Part shown: in pieces, positions 24,090-33,440 of the stretch | How positions within the stretch are numbered: position 1 is the stretch's first letter | Layout: each line of letters starts with the position of its first letter | Assembly: GCF_900100945.1 (NCBI RefSeq) | Contig: NZ_FNCG01000003.1 | Location: 372,001 to 436,000, forward strand | Source: Mucilaginibacter gossypii | Lineage (GTDB): Bacteria > Bacteroidota > Bacteroidia > Sphingobacteriales > Sphingobacteriaceae | Direction of reading: 5' to 3' | Length of the DNA: 64,000 nt | Program-made: the position numbers and the translations under genes | The notes under the pieces: generated by a model | What the model saw: the letters and a program-made list of their open reading frames with translations, nothing else | Told to the model about the DNA's origin: nothing | The model's database searches: none

Positions 24090-26606
24090 TCACGAGGTTT
24101 TTACTTCTGAGTCCTTACGTAACCATGCTTTATAAAGCTCGAACCAAATAACGGAGGTAAACCCTATAATTATACTCATCACCAGGTCACTCATATTTAG
24201 CGAGTTGAAACCGAAGAAAACTGCCAAAGGGCGGATGTATATCAGGGAACATGATATAAAGATTGTAAGCCCGATAACCAGCAGCACAAGGTTATTTTTA
24301 TATTTGATAGTTGTAAACAGCGAGTAGTAAAACGAACGATTGACTAAAGTGAGCAAAATATTAGCCGATATCAGAGTGGTAAATACCATGGTACGGGTTA
24401 CTTGTTCATCTGCTGCTTTGCTTATGGCATATTGGTAGACCGTTAGTGTTCCGATTGTGATGGCTGCCCCTTGTACTATGCTGGTCGCCAACTCTTTCCA
24501 ATTAAAGAACGTGGTGCTGAACGGACGTGGCTTTTGCAACATTGCATTCTTTTCTATGGGCTCGTTTTCATAAATGATCGAACAAGTCGGCCCCATAATC
24601 AGTTCCAGGAAAATAATATGCACCGGTGAAAAAATATTCGGATAAATCCAACCTAAAGCCAGTGGTATAAATACCGTTAATACGATGGGAATGTGGATAG
24701 AAATAATATACTGTATGGCCTTTTTTAGGTTAGTGTAGATACGCCGGCCCATGGCTACAGCATCAACCATTTTCGAAAGGTCATCCTCCAATAAAATTAA
24801 TGAAGCAGCCTGCTTCGCTATCTCTGTGCCCTTTTTTCCCATCGCAATGCCAATATGCGCCGCCTTCAGTGCGGGGCCGTCGTTAACTCCGTCTCCGGTC
24901 ATAGCTACTATCTCATTTTGGGCTTTTAAAGCATTGATGATCTTTAGCTTGGCATCCGGGAACATACGTGTAAAAATGTTCGCTTTCTTCACTTTCTCCC
25001 TAAGTTCCTGTTCTGACAATTGCATCAGCATGTCTCCGCTGATGCATTGGTCTGCTCCATGGAAGTCAATTTGCTTCGCGATAGCGCCGGTGGTTTCTGC
25101 ATTATCGCCCGTGATGATTTTAACCTTAATGCCAGCTTTGTAAAAGCCCTGTAATACAGCAGTGATGTTTTTCTTGGGCGGATCATAAAATGCAACCAGC
25201 CCTTTGAATACAAAATGAAACTCCTGCTGTGTAGCAGGAAAATCACTTCCCACAAAATTTGCTTCGCCTACGGCCAATACCCGGTAACCTTCGATAGCCA
25301 AAGCCGCTATTGCAGCAGTCACGTGTTCTTTCTCGATTTGATTTAGGTTGCTGACGCCGATCAATGCTTCAGGTGCACCTTTGGCTGCGATAATGCGATT
25401 CCCTTTTCCATTTTCAAAAAGGTGGGTCATCATAGGCGGCTTGCCGCCCAGCGGATATTCGTGGATCATTTTATAATCCGAACGCTCATCTGCCCGATTT
25501 GTGTGGGTGTAGGCATTGTGCAGGGCAACTTCCATCGGATCAAAAGGGATCGGTTCGCTGGCCCACATGGCAAGCGCGATTAGCTCTGTTGCTGCGCCGG
25601 TCGATAGCTTTTCATTAAGATTGTAAATGCAATCCTCCTTCAGGACATACGCTTTCGCCAGGCTCATCTTATTCTCGGTTAGTGTGCCGGTTTTATCAGT
25701 GCATATTACCGATGCGCTGCCCAAAGTCTCCACCGTTTTCATTTGCTTGACAACGACCCCAATTTTCATAAGCCGCCAGGCCCCCAGCGCCATAAAAGTG
25801 GTAAATGCAACAGGGATTTCCTCGGGCAGGATACTCATGGCCAGCGTAAGCGCTTTAAGGAGACTGTCTAAGATATTTGCCGAATGAAAATAGTTTATCC
25901 CCCACACCGTCAGAAACACAATTACCCCCACGATCACCATTTTCTTTACGAAATTGCTGATCTGTATTTCCAGGGGTGTTTTTTCTTCCGCTATAGATTC
26001 GAGGCTCCTGCCAATTTTACCTAATCGTGTTTGGTTACCTATTGCCGTTACGGTTGCAATGGCCAGTCCGCTTGCTACTGTTGTGCCACTGAAAATCAGA
26101 TTGTCTGCTGAGGAGCTGTCTTTAAAAACAGCCAGGGATTCGCCTGTGAGAATGCTTTCGTTGATTGAAAAATCATTGGAATGTTCAATAACACCATCAG
26201 CAGTAATAAAAGTGCCTTCCTCTACTATCAGGCTGTCGCCAATAACAAGTTCTTCTTTTTTTACTTCTAAAACTTCTCCGTGCCTGATCACTTTGCATTT
26301 AGGTTGCGAAAAGTCCTTCAATTTTTCGAGCGCGTTCCGGCTTCTGGAGTCCTGATACAAAGATATGCCCGACACGAGTACAATTGCTGAAGCCAAAAAA
26401 ATACCGTCGCCCGCCTTTCCGCTAATAAAATAAATACATGAGGTAACTAACAATAAGATTACCATCGGTTCTTTTGTCAATCCTATCAACGCATTAACAA
26501 ATCCGTTTTCTTTCTTAAACGAAAGGCTGTTCGCTCCGTATTTAGATCTCGCCGCAAGTACTTCCTGTTCGCTCAGGCCATGTATATTGAAATTATTTAT
26601 TGCCAT
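24090..26606 (-). CDS. P-type cation-transporting ATPase (P2-like)
   Basis: 838 residues. Actuator motif LTGES, membrane motif SILPEEIPVAFTTFMALGA, phosphorylation site CTDKTGTLTEN (Asp about 302), and hinge MTGDGVNDGPALKAAHIG are intact, with about ten membrane helices. The PEEIP motif in M4 resembles Ca2+ or monovalent-cation P2 pumps; the ion is not certain. It lies 34 bp downstream of a USP gene on the same strand and is probably transcribed from the palindrome promoter at 27518-27560. One of three P-type ATPases in the window, each beside a USP gene. Confidence 0.88.
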   Translation of the reverse strand: MAINNFNIHGLSEQEVLAARSKYGANSLSFKKENGFVNALIGLTKEPMVILLLVTSCIYFISGKAGDGIFLASAIVLVSGISLYQDSRSRNALEKLKDFSQPKCKVIRHGEVLEVKKEELVIGDSLIVEEGTFITADGVIEHSNDFSINESILTGESLAVFKDSSSADNLIFSGTTVASGLAIATVTAIGNQTRLGKIGRSLESIAEEKTPLEIQISNFVKKMVIVGVIVFLTVWGINYFHSANILDSLLKALTLAMSILPEEIPVAFTTFMALGAWRLMKIGVVVKQMKTVETLGSASVICTDKTGTLTENKMSLAKAYVLKEDCIYNLNEKLSTGAATELIALAMWASEPIPFDPMEVALHNAYTHTNRADERSDYKMIHEYPLGGKPPMMTHLFENGKGNRIIAAKGAPEALIGVSNLNQIEKEHVTAAIAALAIEGYRVLAVGEANFVGSDFPATQQEFHFVFKGLVAFYDPPKKNITAVLQGFYKAGIKVKIITGDNAETTGAIAKQIDFHGADQCISGDMLMQLSEQELREKVKKANIFTRMFPDAKLKIINALKAQNEIVAMTGDGVNDGPALKAAHIGIAMGKKGTEIAKQAASLILLEDDLSKMVDAVAMGRRIYTNLKKAIQYIISIHIPIVLTVFIPLALGWIYPNIFSPVHIIFLELIMGPTCSIIYENEPIEKNAMLQKPRPFSTTFFNWKELATSIVQGAAITIGTLTVYQYAISKAADEQVTRTMVFTTLISANILLTLVNRSFYYSLFTTIKYKNNLVLLVIGLTIFISCSLIYIRPLAVFFGFNSLNMSDLVMSIIIGFTSVIWFELYKAWLRKDSEVKTS

Positions 26607-26640
26607 TTATCTAATCAGCTAATAGTTAGTTACGAACTGA

Positions 26641-27498
26641 TCAGATCATTTCAGACGGAATGACCATCAGAGGTAAATGCTGGTTGTCTAAAGCGGCCAC
26701 CGTTGTAGACTTGTCAAACAGCCCCGACAAAAAAAAGTTTTGATGATGAACAAGTGTAAGTATATCCGATCCGTTATCTTTGCATAGCCTATTTAATCGT
26801 TTAATCACGTCTTTTCCCCTTATTTCCTGAAAGGTTATATTATCCTGTTTGATTGCATCAATATGGTTAAGTAAAGCCTTTTCTTTTACAGTATCGCCTT
26901 CCTCTTCTATGGCGGATACGTGGACAATTTCCAGGTGAAAGTGTAACTGTTTTTGTAAGCCGGTTAAGTAATTGATTGCATTGATATCGGCCAGTTCGAA
27001 AGCCGTGGCTAATGTTACTCTTTTAAGCTGGGCTAAATCCGCTTTTGGCGGGATGATCAATACGGGGCGGGACGAATGATCTATCACCTGCATCGTATCT
27101 CTGCCGAAGATTAAGTGGTCTAAAGAGCTATCTGTACTACTGCCGATTACAACAAGATCAATGTTATTATCCTGAATAACCGCCGCTGTATTTCGACCAA
27201 GTGAACCTTCACCAATTTGATAATCAATTTTAGGTTCAACGCCTTCTATAGTTAGATCTGCAATAATATGCCTTAGTTGACTAGCCAATTGGCCCAGCCT
27301 TACCTCGCTTTCGTCTTTACGAAAAACGAATTCTTCTACCACCCAGGGGCCACCAGCATATGTAGGAAGTATAGGGTGGTCATAATAAGTGTTGTAAAGC
27401 AATATATCTGCATTTAAATTCCTCAGAGCTTTTGCGGCGGTTTTTGCGGCGTGGTTTGCATTTTCCGAAAAGTCAGTGAGCATTAGAATTATGTTCAT
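26641..27498 (-). CDS. Universal stress protein, tandem-domain
   Basis: 285 residues: two USP domains (about 1-150 and 155-285). It begins MNIILMLTDFSENANHAAK; the first ATP-motif region is degenerate (GSSTDSSLDHLIFGRDT). The end carries LVHHQNFFLSGLFDKST, a family-specific His-His-Gln loop also found in the USPs at 45734 (LAMVHHHFNF) and 52345 (LAVVHHQHSFF). Closest paralogue in the window is 52345. First gene of a USP-ATPase unit; divergent from the DUF2231-like gene. Confidence 0.88.
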   Translation of the reverse strand: MNIILMLTDFSENANHAAKTAAKALRNLNADILLYNTYYDHPILPTYAGGPWVVEEFVFRKDESEVRLGQLASQLRHIIADLTIEGVEPKIDYQIGEGSLGRNTAAVIQDNNIDLVVIGSSTDSSLDHLIFGRDTMQVIDHSSRPVLIIPPKADLAQLKRVTLATAFELADINAINYLTGLQKQLHFHLEIVHVSAIEEEGDTVKEKALLNHIDAIKQDNITFQEIRGKDVIKRLNRLCKDNGSDILTLVHHQNFFLSGLFDKSTTVAALDNQHLPLMVIPSEMI

Positions 27499-27517
27499 GG
27501 TGTAATTCTTTAGATTG

Positions 27518-27613
27518 TAAAGCTATCCGTTCATTATTCGCCAATAAATGATTAAGATCATTTATTGGCTTGATTACTATTATTTAAACAGTGCTATTAG
27601 TTGATCACCTTTG
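27518..27613. promoter_or_regulatory. Divergent promoter with a 30-bp perfect palindrome
   Basis: GCCAATAAATGAT (27540-27552) and its perfect inverted copy (27557-27569) surround TAAG; the core is the exact site TGATTAAGATCA (27549-27560). A degenerate copy TGATTACTATTA (27571-27582) is 22 bp away. Leftwards -7 TAGCTTTA (27525-27518, minus strand) and rightwards -7 CACCTTTG (27606-27613) are both at the exact standard distance from the nearer copy. Predicted starts near 27513 and 27618. Confidence 0.7.
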
Positions 27614-27624
27614 ATAAAAAAGTC

Positions 27625-28110
27625 ATGAACCAAACACACATCCACCTGCTGATCACGCACCTGCCTATCGTTGGTACGGCTTTGGGTGCATTTGTCCTGA
27701 TCCATGGAATATGGAAAAGAAACAAAGGTACACTAATCGCTGCTTATAATGTTTTGATTGTCTCAGCAATTGGGGCCGGTATAGCCTATGCAACCGGCGA
27801 GGGTGCTGAAGAAACCATTGAACATTTAAAAGGGATATCTAAATATCTCATTGAAGATCATGAGGAGTCTGCCCTGGTATCTTTGATCGCTTTAATACTT
27901 ACAGGTGGGGTTTCTCTGATTGGGCTCTTTGCAACATTGAAAAATACATCACAGGTTAGGCGTGTAGCCTTAATAGCGCTCACTGTATCCTTGATAAGCT
28001 TTGGACTGATTGCAAGGACGGGCTATTTAGGTGGGCAAATCAGGCATTCGGAAATCAGAACTGATACGATGTCTACATCAAAAGAGAAAAATGATAAGGA
28101 TAATGATTGA
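27625..28110 (+). CDS. DUF2231-like four-helix membrane protein
   Basis: 161 residues from ATG 27625 (MNQTHIHLLITHLPIVGTAL); a TTG 24 bases upstream is in frame but unlikely. His-rich HIHLLITHLPIVG at the first membrane helix is typical of DUF2231/DUF2061-type proteins that may bind heme. Four membrane spans; polar lysine-rich tail. The predicted mRNA start is only about 7 bases before the ATG. First gene of a three-gene unit with a CDP-alcohol phosphatidyltransferase and an AI-2E-family protein. Confidence 0.7.
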   Translation: MNQTHIHLLITHLPIVGTALGAFVLIHGIWKRNKGTLIAAYNVLIVSAIGAGIAYATGEGAEETIEHLKGISKYLIEDHEESALVSLIALILTGGVSLIGLFATLKNTSQVRRVALIALTVSLISFGLIARTGYLGGQIRHSEIRTDTMSTSKEKNDKDND

Positions 28111-28118
28111 ATAGAATT

Positions 28119-28718
28119 ATGTTTGTCAACCTTGCGCATAAACGGAGTTATTATATAGTAAATGCCATTACCTTTTATAGGTTATTGACGGCTCCGTTAC
28201 TTTTGACATTATTATTTTATGAACGGCTTTCAATTTTTAAATGGTTGCTTATTGTAAGTTTTCTTACAGATGCGGTGGATGGCCATCTGGCGCGCAAATT
28301 CAAGGTGACCAGTGCGTTTGGTTCAATTCTGGATTCTGTCTCTGACGACCTTACCATCGCGGTAGCGATTATCGGTATTGTTTTGGTGAACCCTGCGTTT
28401 CTTAGACAGGAACTTGTATTAGTTGTAATTCAAGTGTTTCTCTTTTTCGCGCAGATCGCGGCAGCATTATTTCGCTACCGTAAGATTAGTAGCTTCCATA
28501 CCTACCTGGCCAAATTTGTTGCGGTTTTTCAGGCTGTATTCCTTATGCTCTTCTATTGGTTACCCCAACCGGTTTACATATTGTTTTACTTTGTGTCAGC
28601 TTTAACCATTCTTGATTTGTTAGAGGAGATAATACTCGTACTTATTATTCCGAAATGGGAAACTGATATAAAAGGCTTATATTGGGTAATCAAAAAAAGC
28701 GCACTTCCAAAAGTGTAA
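28119..28718 (+). CDS. CDP-alcohol phosphatidyltransferase
   Basis: About 199 residues from ATG 28119; a TTG at 28107 overlapping the previous stop is an alternative. The family motif D-x2-D-G-x2-A-R-x8-G-x3-D-x3-D is complete in DAVDGHLARKF..AFGSILDSVSDD. It transfers a phosphatidyl group from CDP-diacylglycerol to an alcohol (PgsA/PssA-like or cardiolipin-type). Six membrane helices. It probably adjusts phospholipid composition, in line with the Mla genes. Overlaps or abuts the DUF2231-like gene. Confidence 0.82.
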   Translation: MFVNLAHKRSYYIVNAITFYRLLTAPLLLTLLFYERLSIFKWLLIVSFLTDAVDGHLARKFKVTSAFGSILDSVSDDLTIAVAIIGIVLVNPAFLRQELVLVVIQVFLFFAQIAAALFRYRKISSFHTYLAKFVAVFQAVFLMLFYWLPQPVYILFYFVSALTILDLLEEIILVLIIPKWETDIKGLYWVIKKSALPKV

Positions 28719-28729
28719 AACTGCACCCC

Positions 28730-29800
28730 ATGGTAAAAGAAATGCCGGTGACCGTGAAGCGGGCCATAGAACTAATTGGCCTGTTTGTTTTAGGAACTAT
28801 TATCATAGCTGGTAATACGATCATTATGCCTTTGTTAATGGCGTTCTTCTTCAGCCTGGTACTTTTACCCGTCTTTCGTTTTTTCAGGAAGCTCAAAGTA
28901 CCGGAGGTTATTGCGGTTTTTTTGCCAATATTGTTATTGACGATTGTCGTAGCGCTGATCATCTGGCTGTTTTCCAGTCAGATAGGTGCTTTGTTGGATG
29001 ATTTTCCGCAGATTCAACGTACCGTGGCCAAACACCTGGATGACCTAAGTATCTGGATCAGCAAGTCATTTGGATATTCCCCGGCAGAACAAGTGAAATT
29101 CATTAATGTGCAAAGCAAAAAGTTATTCAGTTCCTTAGGCGGAGTTTTAAGCGGCGCGGCTGGATCTTTGTCTGGCATGGTTATATTTATTGGGTTATTG
29201 CCGATCTATATCTACCTGATCATTCTATATAGAAACCTTTTTTTAAGATTTCTGCTGATGTGGTTTAAAAAAGAGCAGTATCTAAATGTAGAAGAAGCAG
29301 TAAGGCAAACTGAAAAAATGGTTAAAAGTTATCTTGTGGGCCTGCTGATACAGATTACCTATATCATTATTCTTTTAGGTGGCCTATTATGGTTTTTCGA
29401 TATTCAGAATGCACTGCTCATTGGTATTATCTTCGCTTTTCTGAACCTGATCCCGTACCTGGGCGCCCTGATCGGCAATATTCTGGGTGTGCTGTTAACG
29501 CTCGCTTCGTCAGATAGTATTGCAGATGTGCTGATTGTATTGGGAGCTATTACAGTAGTACAATTTCTGGATAACAATATTTTAATGCCGCGTATCGTAG
29601 GGTCGCAGGTAAAAATTAATCCGCTTGTTTCCATCGTTGGTATTATTATTGGCGGAAGCATGGCGGGGCTTTCGGGCATGTTCCTGGCGATGCCGGTACT
29701 ATCCATTTTAAAGATCGTGTTTGACCGTAGCGAAAATTATAGGCAATGGGGTGTATTATTGGGCGATGAGCGGCCTGTAAAGAGCCAGATGCACGTTTAA
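28730..29800 (+). CDS. AI-2E family (PerM-like) membrane transporter
   Basis: 356 residues from ATG 28730 (MVKEMPVTVKRAIELIG); a TTG at 28682 overlapping the upstream gene is also in frame. Eight or so membrane helices and the conserved C-terminal motif FLNLIPYLGALIG..LL, DNNILMPRIVGSQVKINPLVSI typical of the family. Members export small molecules or act as Na+/H+ antiporters; the substrate here is unknown. Its stop overlaps the stop of the convergent ATPase. Confidence 0.85.
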   Translation: MVKEMPVTVKRAIELIGLFVLGTIIIAGNTIIMPLLMAFFFSLVLLPVFRFFRKLKVPEVIAVFLPILLLTIVVALIIWLFSSQIGALLDDFPQIQRTVAKHLDDLSIWISKSFGYSPAEQVKFINVQSKKLFSSLGGVLSGAAGSLSGMVIFIGLLPIYIYLIILYRNLFLRFLLMWFKKEQYLNVEEAVRQTEKMVKSYLVGLLIQITYIIILLGGLLWFFDIQNALLIGIIFAFLNLIPYLGALIGNILGVLLTLASSDSIADVLIVLGAITVVQFLDNNILMPRIVGSQVKINPLVSIVGIIIGGSMAGLSGMFLAMPVLSILKIVFDRSENYRQWGVLLGDERPVKSQMHV

Positions 29801-32487
29801 CTCTCTCGGCTATATATTTTCTGGAAAGCCTTGTAGCCCTGAAAAATAACTAATGGTAACAGGCTGGCTGTTGTAGCGGACAGCCACAACTTAAATGAGA
29901 GCTGCGATAACCCTAATACTAAACGCAGGCCGGGCAGTGCAAAAACCAGTAAAAGAAGACCGCTGCAAATCAAAATGGCAATCCATATCCATTTGTTCCG
30001 GGTAATTTCATTATTTATAAATCCGGAGCCTTCCGAAGACATGTTGAATACGTGAAATAGTTGAGCAAGGGTAAGAGTGATAAACGCGATATTATTGCAG
30101 GTTTGATCATCACTATGCAGCGCTACTTTGCAATAAACAACCGCAATGACCACAGTTGAGGTGATTGAAGCCGAATGTAGTGCTATTGCCAGCCACTTTT
30201 TGTTGGTGATGATATTCTTTCCTGGTGCTCTTGGCGGTCTGGACATCACAGTCTTATCCCCTGTGCCCAAGCCCAGCGCCAATGCAGGAAATATGTCTGT
30301 CACCATATTCAGGAACAGAATTTGTAATGGCAATAACGTGGCACCAGGTATAATTATACCTAAAACGGTAACAATGAATATCTCGCTTAAGTTGCAAGAT
30401 ACCAGGTAGACCACAAACTTTTGAATATTTTGAAAAATCTCCCTCCCGTGCGCCACTGCCTGAACGATTGATGTAAAAGAGTCATCTTTCAAAACAATAC
30501 TCGCCGTCTCTTTCGCTACCTGGGTGCCTCTGATACCCATTGCAATACCCACATCTGCATTCTTTAATGCCGGGGCATCGTTTACACCATCTCCTGTCAT
30601 TGCAACTATTGATCCGGCTTGTTGAAATACATGAGCGATTTCCAGTTTCTGTTTGGGTGAAACCCTTGCAAAAACAGCAGCAGCCAAAATACGCTGCCGC
30701 CAATCATTTGTCAATAGCTCGGCCCGTGGTAACTCAGTGCCGGTAATTACCTCTTTGTCGTCCTCATCAATTAAGCTTACCTTCCGGGCAATGTTTAAAG
30801 CAGTTTTCGGGTGGTCGCCAGTGATCATCACTACCCTGATGCCTGCTTTTCTGCAACTAAGCATAGCACCTTTAATATCTACCCTGGGTGGGTCAAGAAA
30901 GCCGGTCATTCCAATGTAAATAAGGTCATTTAAATAATTGTGCGTATCAAGGTTGTTACCCGACCGGTAGGCAAATGCAAGCACCCGCAACCCTTCAGCC
31001 GCCATCTTCTCCGATTGTAGCAGGATGGATTTACGGGATGCGCTATCAAGTATTTTGATGTGTGCACCCGACTGTAAATAGTTGCATTTATCCAGCAATC
31101 TTTCAACCGAGCCTTTGGCAGCAGTGAAGTATCCTGACGATGTTTTATGTAAAGTTGCCATCATCATGATCTCCGAACTAAAGGGTACTTCTGCAATACG
31201 TACAAATTGTTTGCTTAACAAATGGTTGTCTAAACCCGCTGCAATGGCCGTTTTTATTAAGGCAACTTCTACAGGGTCACCGGAAAGTTGATCCGGCTCA
31301 GGATATTTTTCTTCAATAGTAGCATTATTGCATAAAATACCGGTTAAAAGTAGTTTGTCCAGATTTTCGGCGCTTTTAACTGCTCCGTTAGGAAATTTCA
31401 GCAGGTTGTTTTCTACTTGTGCTTTTACGGTTTCTTCCGGAAACGCCAAAGTATCGGTAAATATCTTGTTTTCGGTTAGGGTCCCGGTTTTATCAGTCAG
31501 GATAACCCCGGTGCTTCCCAACGTCTCTACGGCAGATAGTTTCTTGACAATTGCATTACGCCTGGCCATCAATAGCATACCATAGGATAACGCGACGGTA
31601 GCAACGATAGGTAAGCCTTCCGGTATAGCTGCCACTGCCAGCGCAATTGATGTTTCTATAATGGTTAATATGGCTTTGCGTTGGATAAATCCGGTTATTG
31701 AAAATATTGCGGTCATGACCAGTGTAACCCAAATCAATTTCCTACTTAACCTGTTCAGCTTTTTATCCAGCGGGGTGATTGTATCCACCGAAGTTTCTAC
31801 AAGCGAAGTTATTGTGCCCAACTGTGTATTTGCCGCTATACCGGTTACTACCATTTTACCGTTACCATTAATAACTGAGGTACCCTTAAAAACCATGTTA
31901 TGCTGGTCGCCAACAACGGTGTCTTTTTTTAATGTTTCAACAGTTTTATCAGTAGGAAGGGACTCGCCGGTGAGCGATGATTCGTCGCATTGTAAACGGT
32001 TTACAGCAACTAAACGACCGTCTGCAGGTATAATATCTCCAGCTTCGAGTGGAATCAGGTCGCCTGGTACTAATTGTTCGGAGGGGATCGATCTGGATTT
32101 ACCACCACGAATAACCTTTGCCGTTACTATATCCATTTTTTTTAGCGCATTCATAGAGTTGCGTGCCTGAAACTCCATAAAAAAGCCGATCAGCGCATTA
32201 ATTAAGATAACGGCCAGGATGGCTGTGGTTTCCAAAATATCTTTAAAGTAAAGTGAAGCGAGTGATCCGGCTATAAGGAGATAAACGATGGGGTTTTTGA
32301 ATTGATATAGCAGAATTAACCAGAGACTTTTTTGTTTTTGAGTTTTATAGCTATTTAAGCCATAAACACGGCTGCGTTTTTTTGCTTCATAATAAGTAAT
32401 CCCCTCAGCAGTATCGGCTTGAACCAATTTAGCAACTTCTTCAACTGTTAACGAAAACGGCTGATCTATCGGGTATTTCATGGTCAT
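29797..32487 (-). CDS. P-type cation-transporting ATPase (Ca2+-type P2)
   Basis: 896 residues. N-terminal cation-ATPase domain, LTGES, M4 motif AAIPEGLPIVATVALSYG (Ca2+-pump like), LTDKTGTLTEN (Asp about 330), MTGDGVNDAPALKNADVGIAMG, ten membrane helices. Probable Ca2+ or general cation export. The start is MTMKYPIDQ; the Met two codons later is possible. It lies 50 bp after a USP gene and downstream of alcohol dehydrogenase 33441; likely one transcript from 34504. Convergent overlap with 28730-29800 by a shared TTAA. Confidence 0.88.
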   Translation of the reverse strand: MTMKYPIDQPFSLTVEEVAKLVQADTAEGITYYEAKKRSRVYGLNSYKTQKQKSLWLILLYQFKNPIVYLLIAGSLASLYFKDILETTAILAVILINALIGFFMEFQARNSMNALKKMDIVTAKVIRGGKSRSIPSEQLVPGDLIPLEAGDIIPADGRLVAVNRLQCDESSLTGESLPTDKTVETLKKDTVVGDQHNMVFKGTSVINGNGKMVVTGIAANTQLGTITSLVETSVDTITPLDKKLNRLSRKLIWVTLVMTAIFSITGFIQRKAILTIIETSIALAVAAIPEGLPIVATVALSYGMLLMARRNAIVKKLSAVETLGSTGVILTDKTGTLTENKIFTDTLAFPEETVKAQVENNLLKFPNGAVKSAENLDKLLLTGILCNNATIEEKYPEPDQLSGDPVEVALIKTAIAAGLDNHLLSKQFVRIAEVPFSSEIMMMATLHKTSSGYFTAAKGSVERLLDKCNYLQSGAHIKILDSASRKSILLQSEKMAAEGLRVLAFAYRSGNNLDTHNYLNDLIYIGMTGFLDPPRVDIKGAMLSCRKAGIRVVMITGDHPKTALNIARKVSLIDEDDKEVITGTELPRAELLTNDWRQRILAAAVFARVSPKQKLEIAHVFQQAGSIVAMTGDGVNDAPALKNADVGIAMGIRGTQVAKETASIVLKDDSFTSIVQAVAHGREIFQNIQKFVVYLVSCNLSEIFIVTVLGIIIPGATLLPLQILFLNMVTDIFPALALGLGTGDKTVMSRPPRAPGKNIITNKKWLAIALHSASITSTVVIAVVYCKVALHSDDQTCNNIAFITLTLAQLFHVFNMSSEGSGFINNEITRNKWIWIAILICSGLLLLVFALPGLRLVLGLSQLSFKLWLSATTASLLPLVIFQGYKAFQKIYSRES

Positions 32488-32537
32488 GCTGAAAATGGTT
32501 TTATTTACCGCTACTCAGGGACGGGACCTTGGCAAAA

Positions 32538-33380
32538 TTATTTGCCATCCTTTTTTTTAAAGGTTAGTAAAGGAACCTTTCCATAAAAGGAATATTCTGT
32601 GGCATTAGAAGGGAAAAATAGCTTTTCGAGCATAGGCCTGGACTGATGGGTGAATAAGACCAAAAGGGACGGTTTGCTGATCTTAACAGCGTGATCTATA
32701 TCTTCCAGTAAATTATTGTTGACATCTCTTTGCAGGTTTAAAAGGCTAATTTTATAACTATTTTTTTTCTGTAAGGTGGCTTCAGCCAACTCTTTGTCAA
32801 AAGCAAATTCATTAGGATAGGCGATATGTACCATCTCGACACTGGCACCAATTGGCCTGGCAAAATCGACAACCTCTTTTAATTCGTTTTCATAATCAGT
32901 CATATCCGAAGCATACAGGATGTGTTTCAGTTCTTTTAAATGGTATGCGCTTGGTATGCATATAACAGGGACAGTTGAACAGCTGATCAATTTTGCGGTA
33001 TGCGTGCCGAATATTTTTGCAATAGTTCCCGCTCCACGAGTACTGATGCAGATATAAGAACAACTGTTCCTGCTGGCATAATCTGTGATGCCATCAACTA
33101 CATCGATATTGGATACTAAAACTAATTCGTAGTTAATTTCGCGTTCATCGATATCATGATAAATGCCTGCAATAAATGATGACAATTCGTCTGTCGTTTT
33201 TTTTCTGAATTCAGTTGTATACGCCGCAAAAGCGTGGTCTGTCCATTTGAAGGGTTTTAAAAGATGGTATACGTGAAGGATGGTTAATTGCGCTTTACGC
33301 TGACTGGCCAGTTTAATCGCAAAACGGATAGCCGCTTTGGAATTAACGGATTGATCTGTTGTAACTAATATCTTTTCCAT
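32538..33380 (-). CDS. Universal stress protein, tandem-domain
   Basis: 280 residues, two USP domains. Begins MEKILVTTDQSVNSKAAIRFA; first-domain nucleotide region CISTRGAGTIAKIFGTHTAKL has the G-rich arrangement close to the ATP motif. Ends with LVLFTHQSRPMLEKLFFPS, a variant of the His loop seen in neighbouring USPs. Middle gene of alcohol dehydrogenase - USP - ATPase. Confidence 0.87.
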   Translation of the reverse strand: MEKILVTTDQSVNSKAAIRFAIKLASQRKAQLTILHVYHLLKPFKWTDHAFAAYTTEFRKKTTDELSSFIAGIYHDIDEREINYELVLVSNIDVVDGITDYASRNSCSYICISTRGAGTIAKIFGTHTAKLISCSTVPVICIPSAYHLKELKHILYASDMTDYENELKEVVDFARPIGASVEMVHIAYPNEFAFDKELAEATLQKKNSYKISLLNLQRDVNNNLLEDIDHAVKISKPSLLVLFTHQSRPMLEKLFFPSNATEYSFYGKVPLLTFKKKDGK

Positions 33381-33440
33381 GATTTATTCGAGGTTTAACC
33401 GTTGTGATGTTGTTTTATTCGGCATGTATATGCGTGTTGT

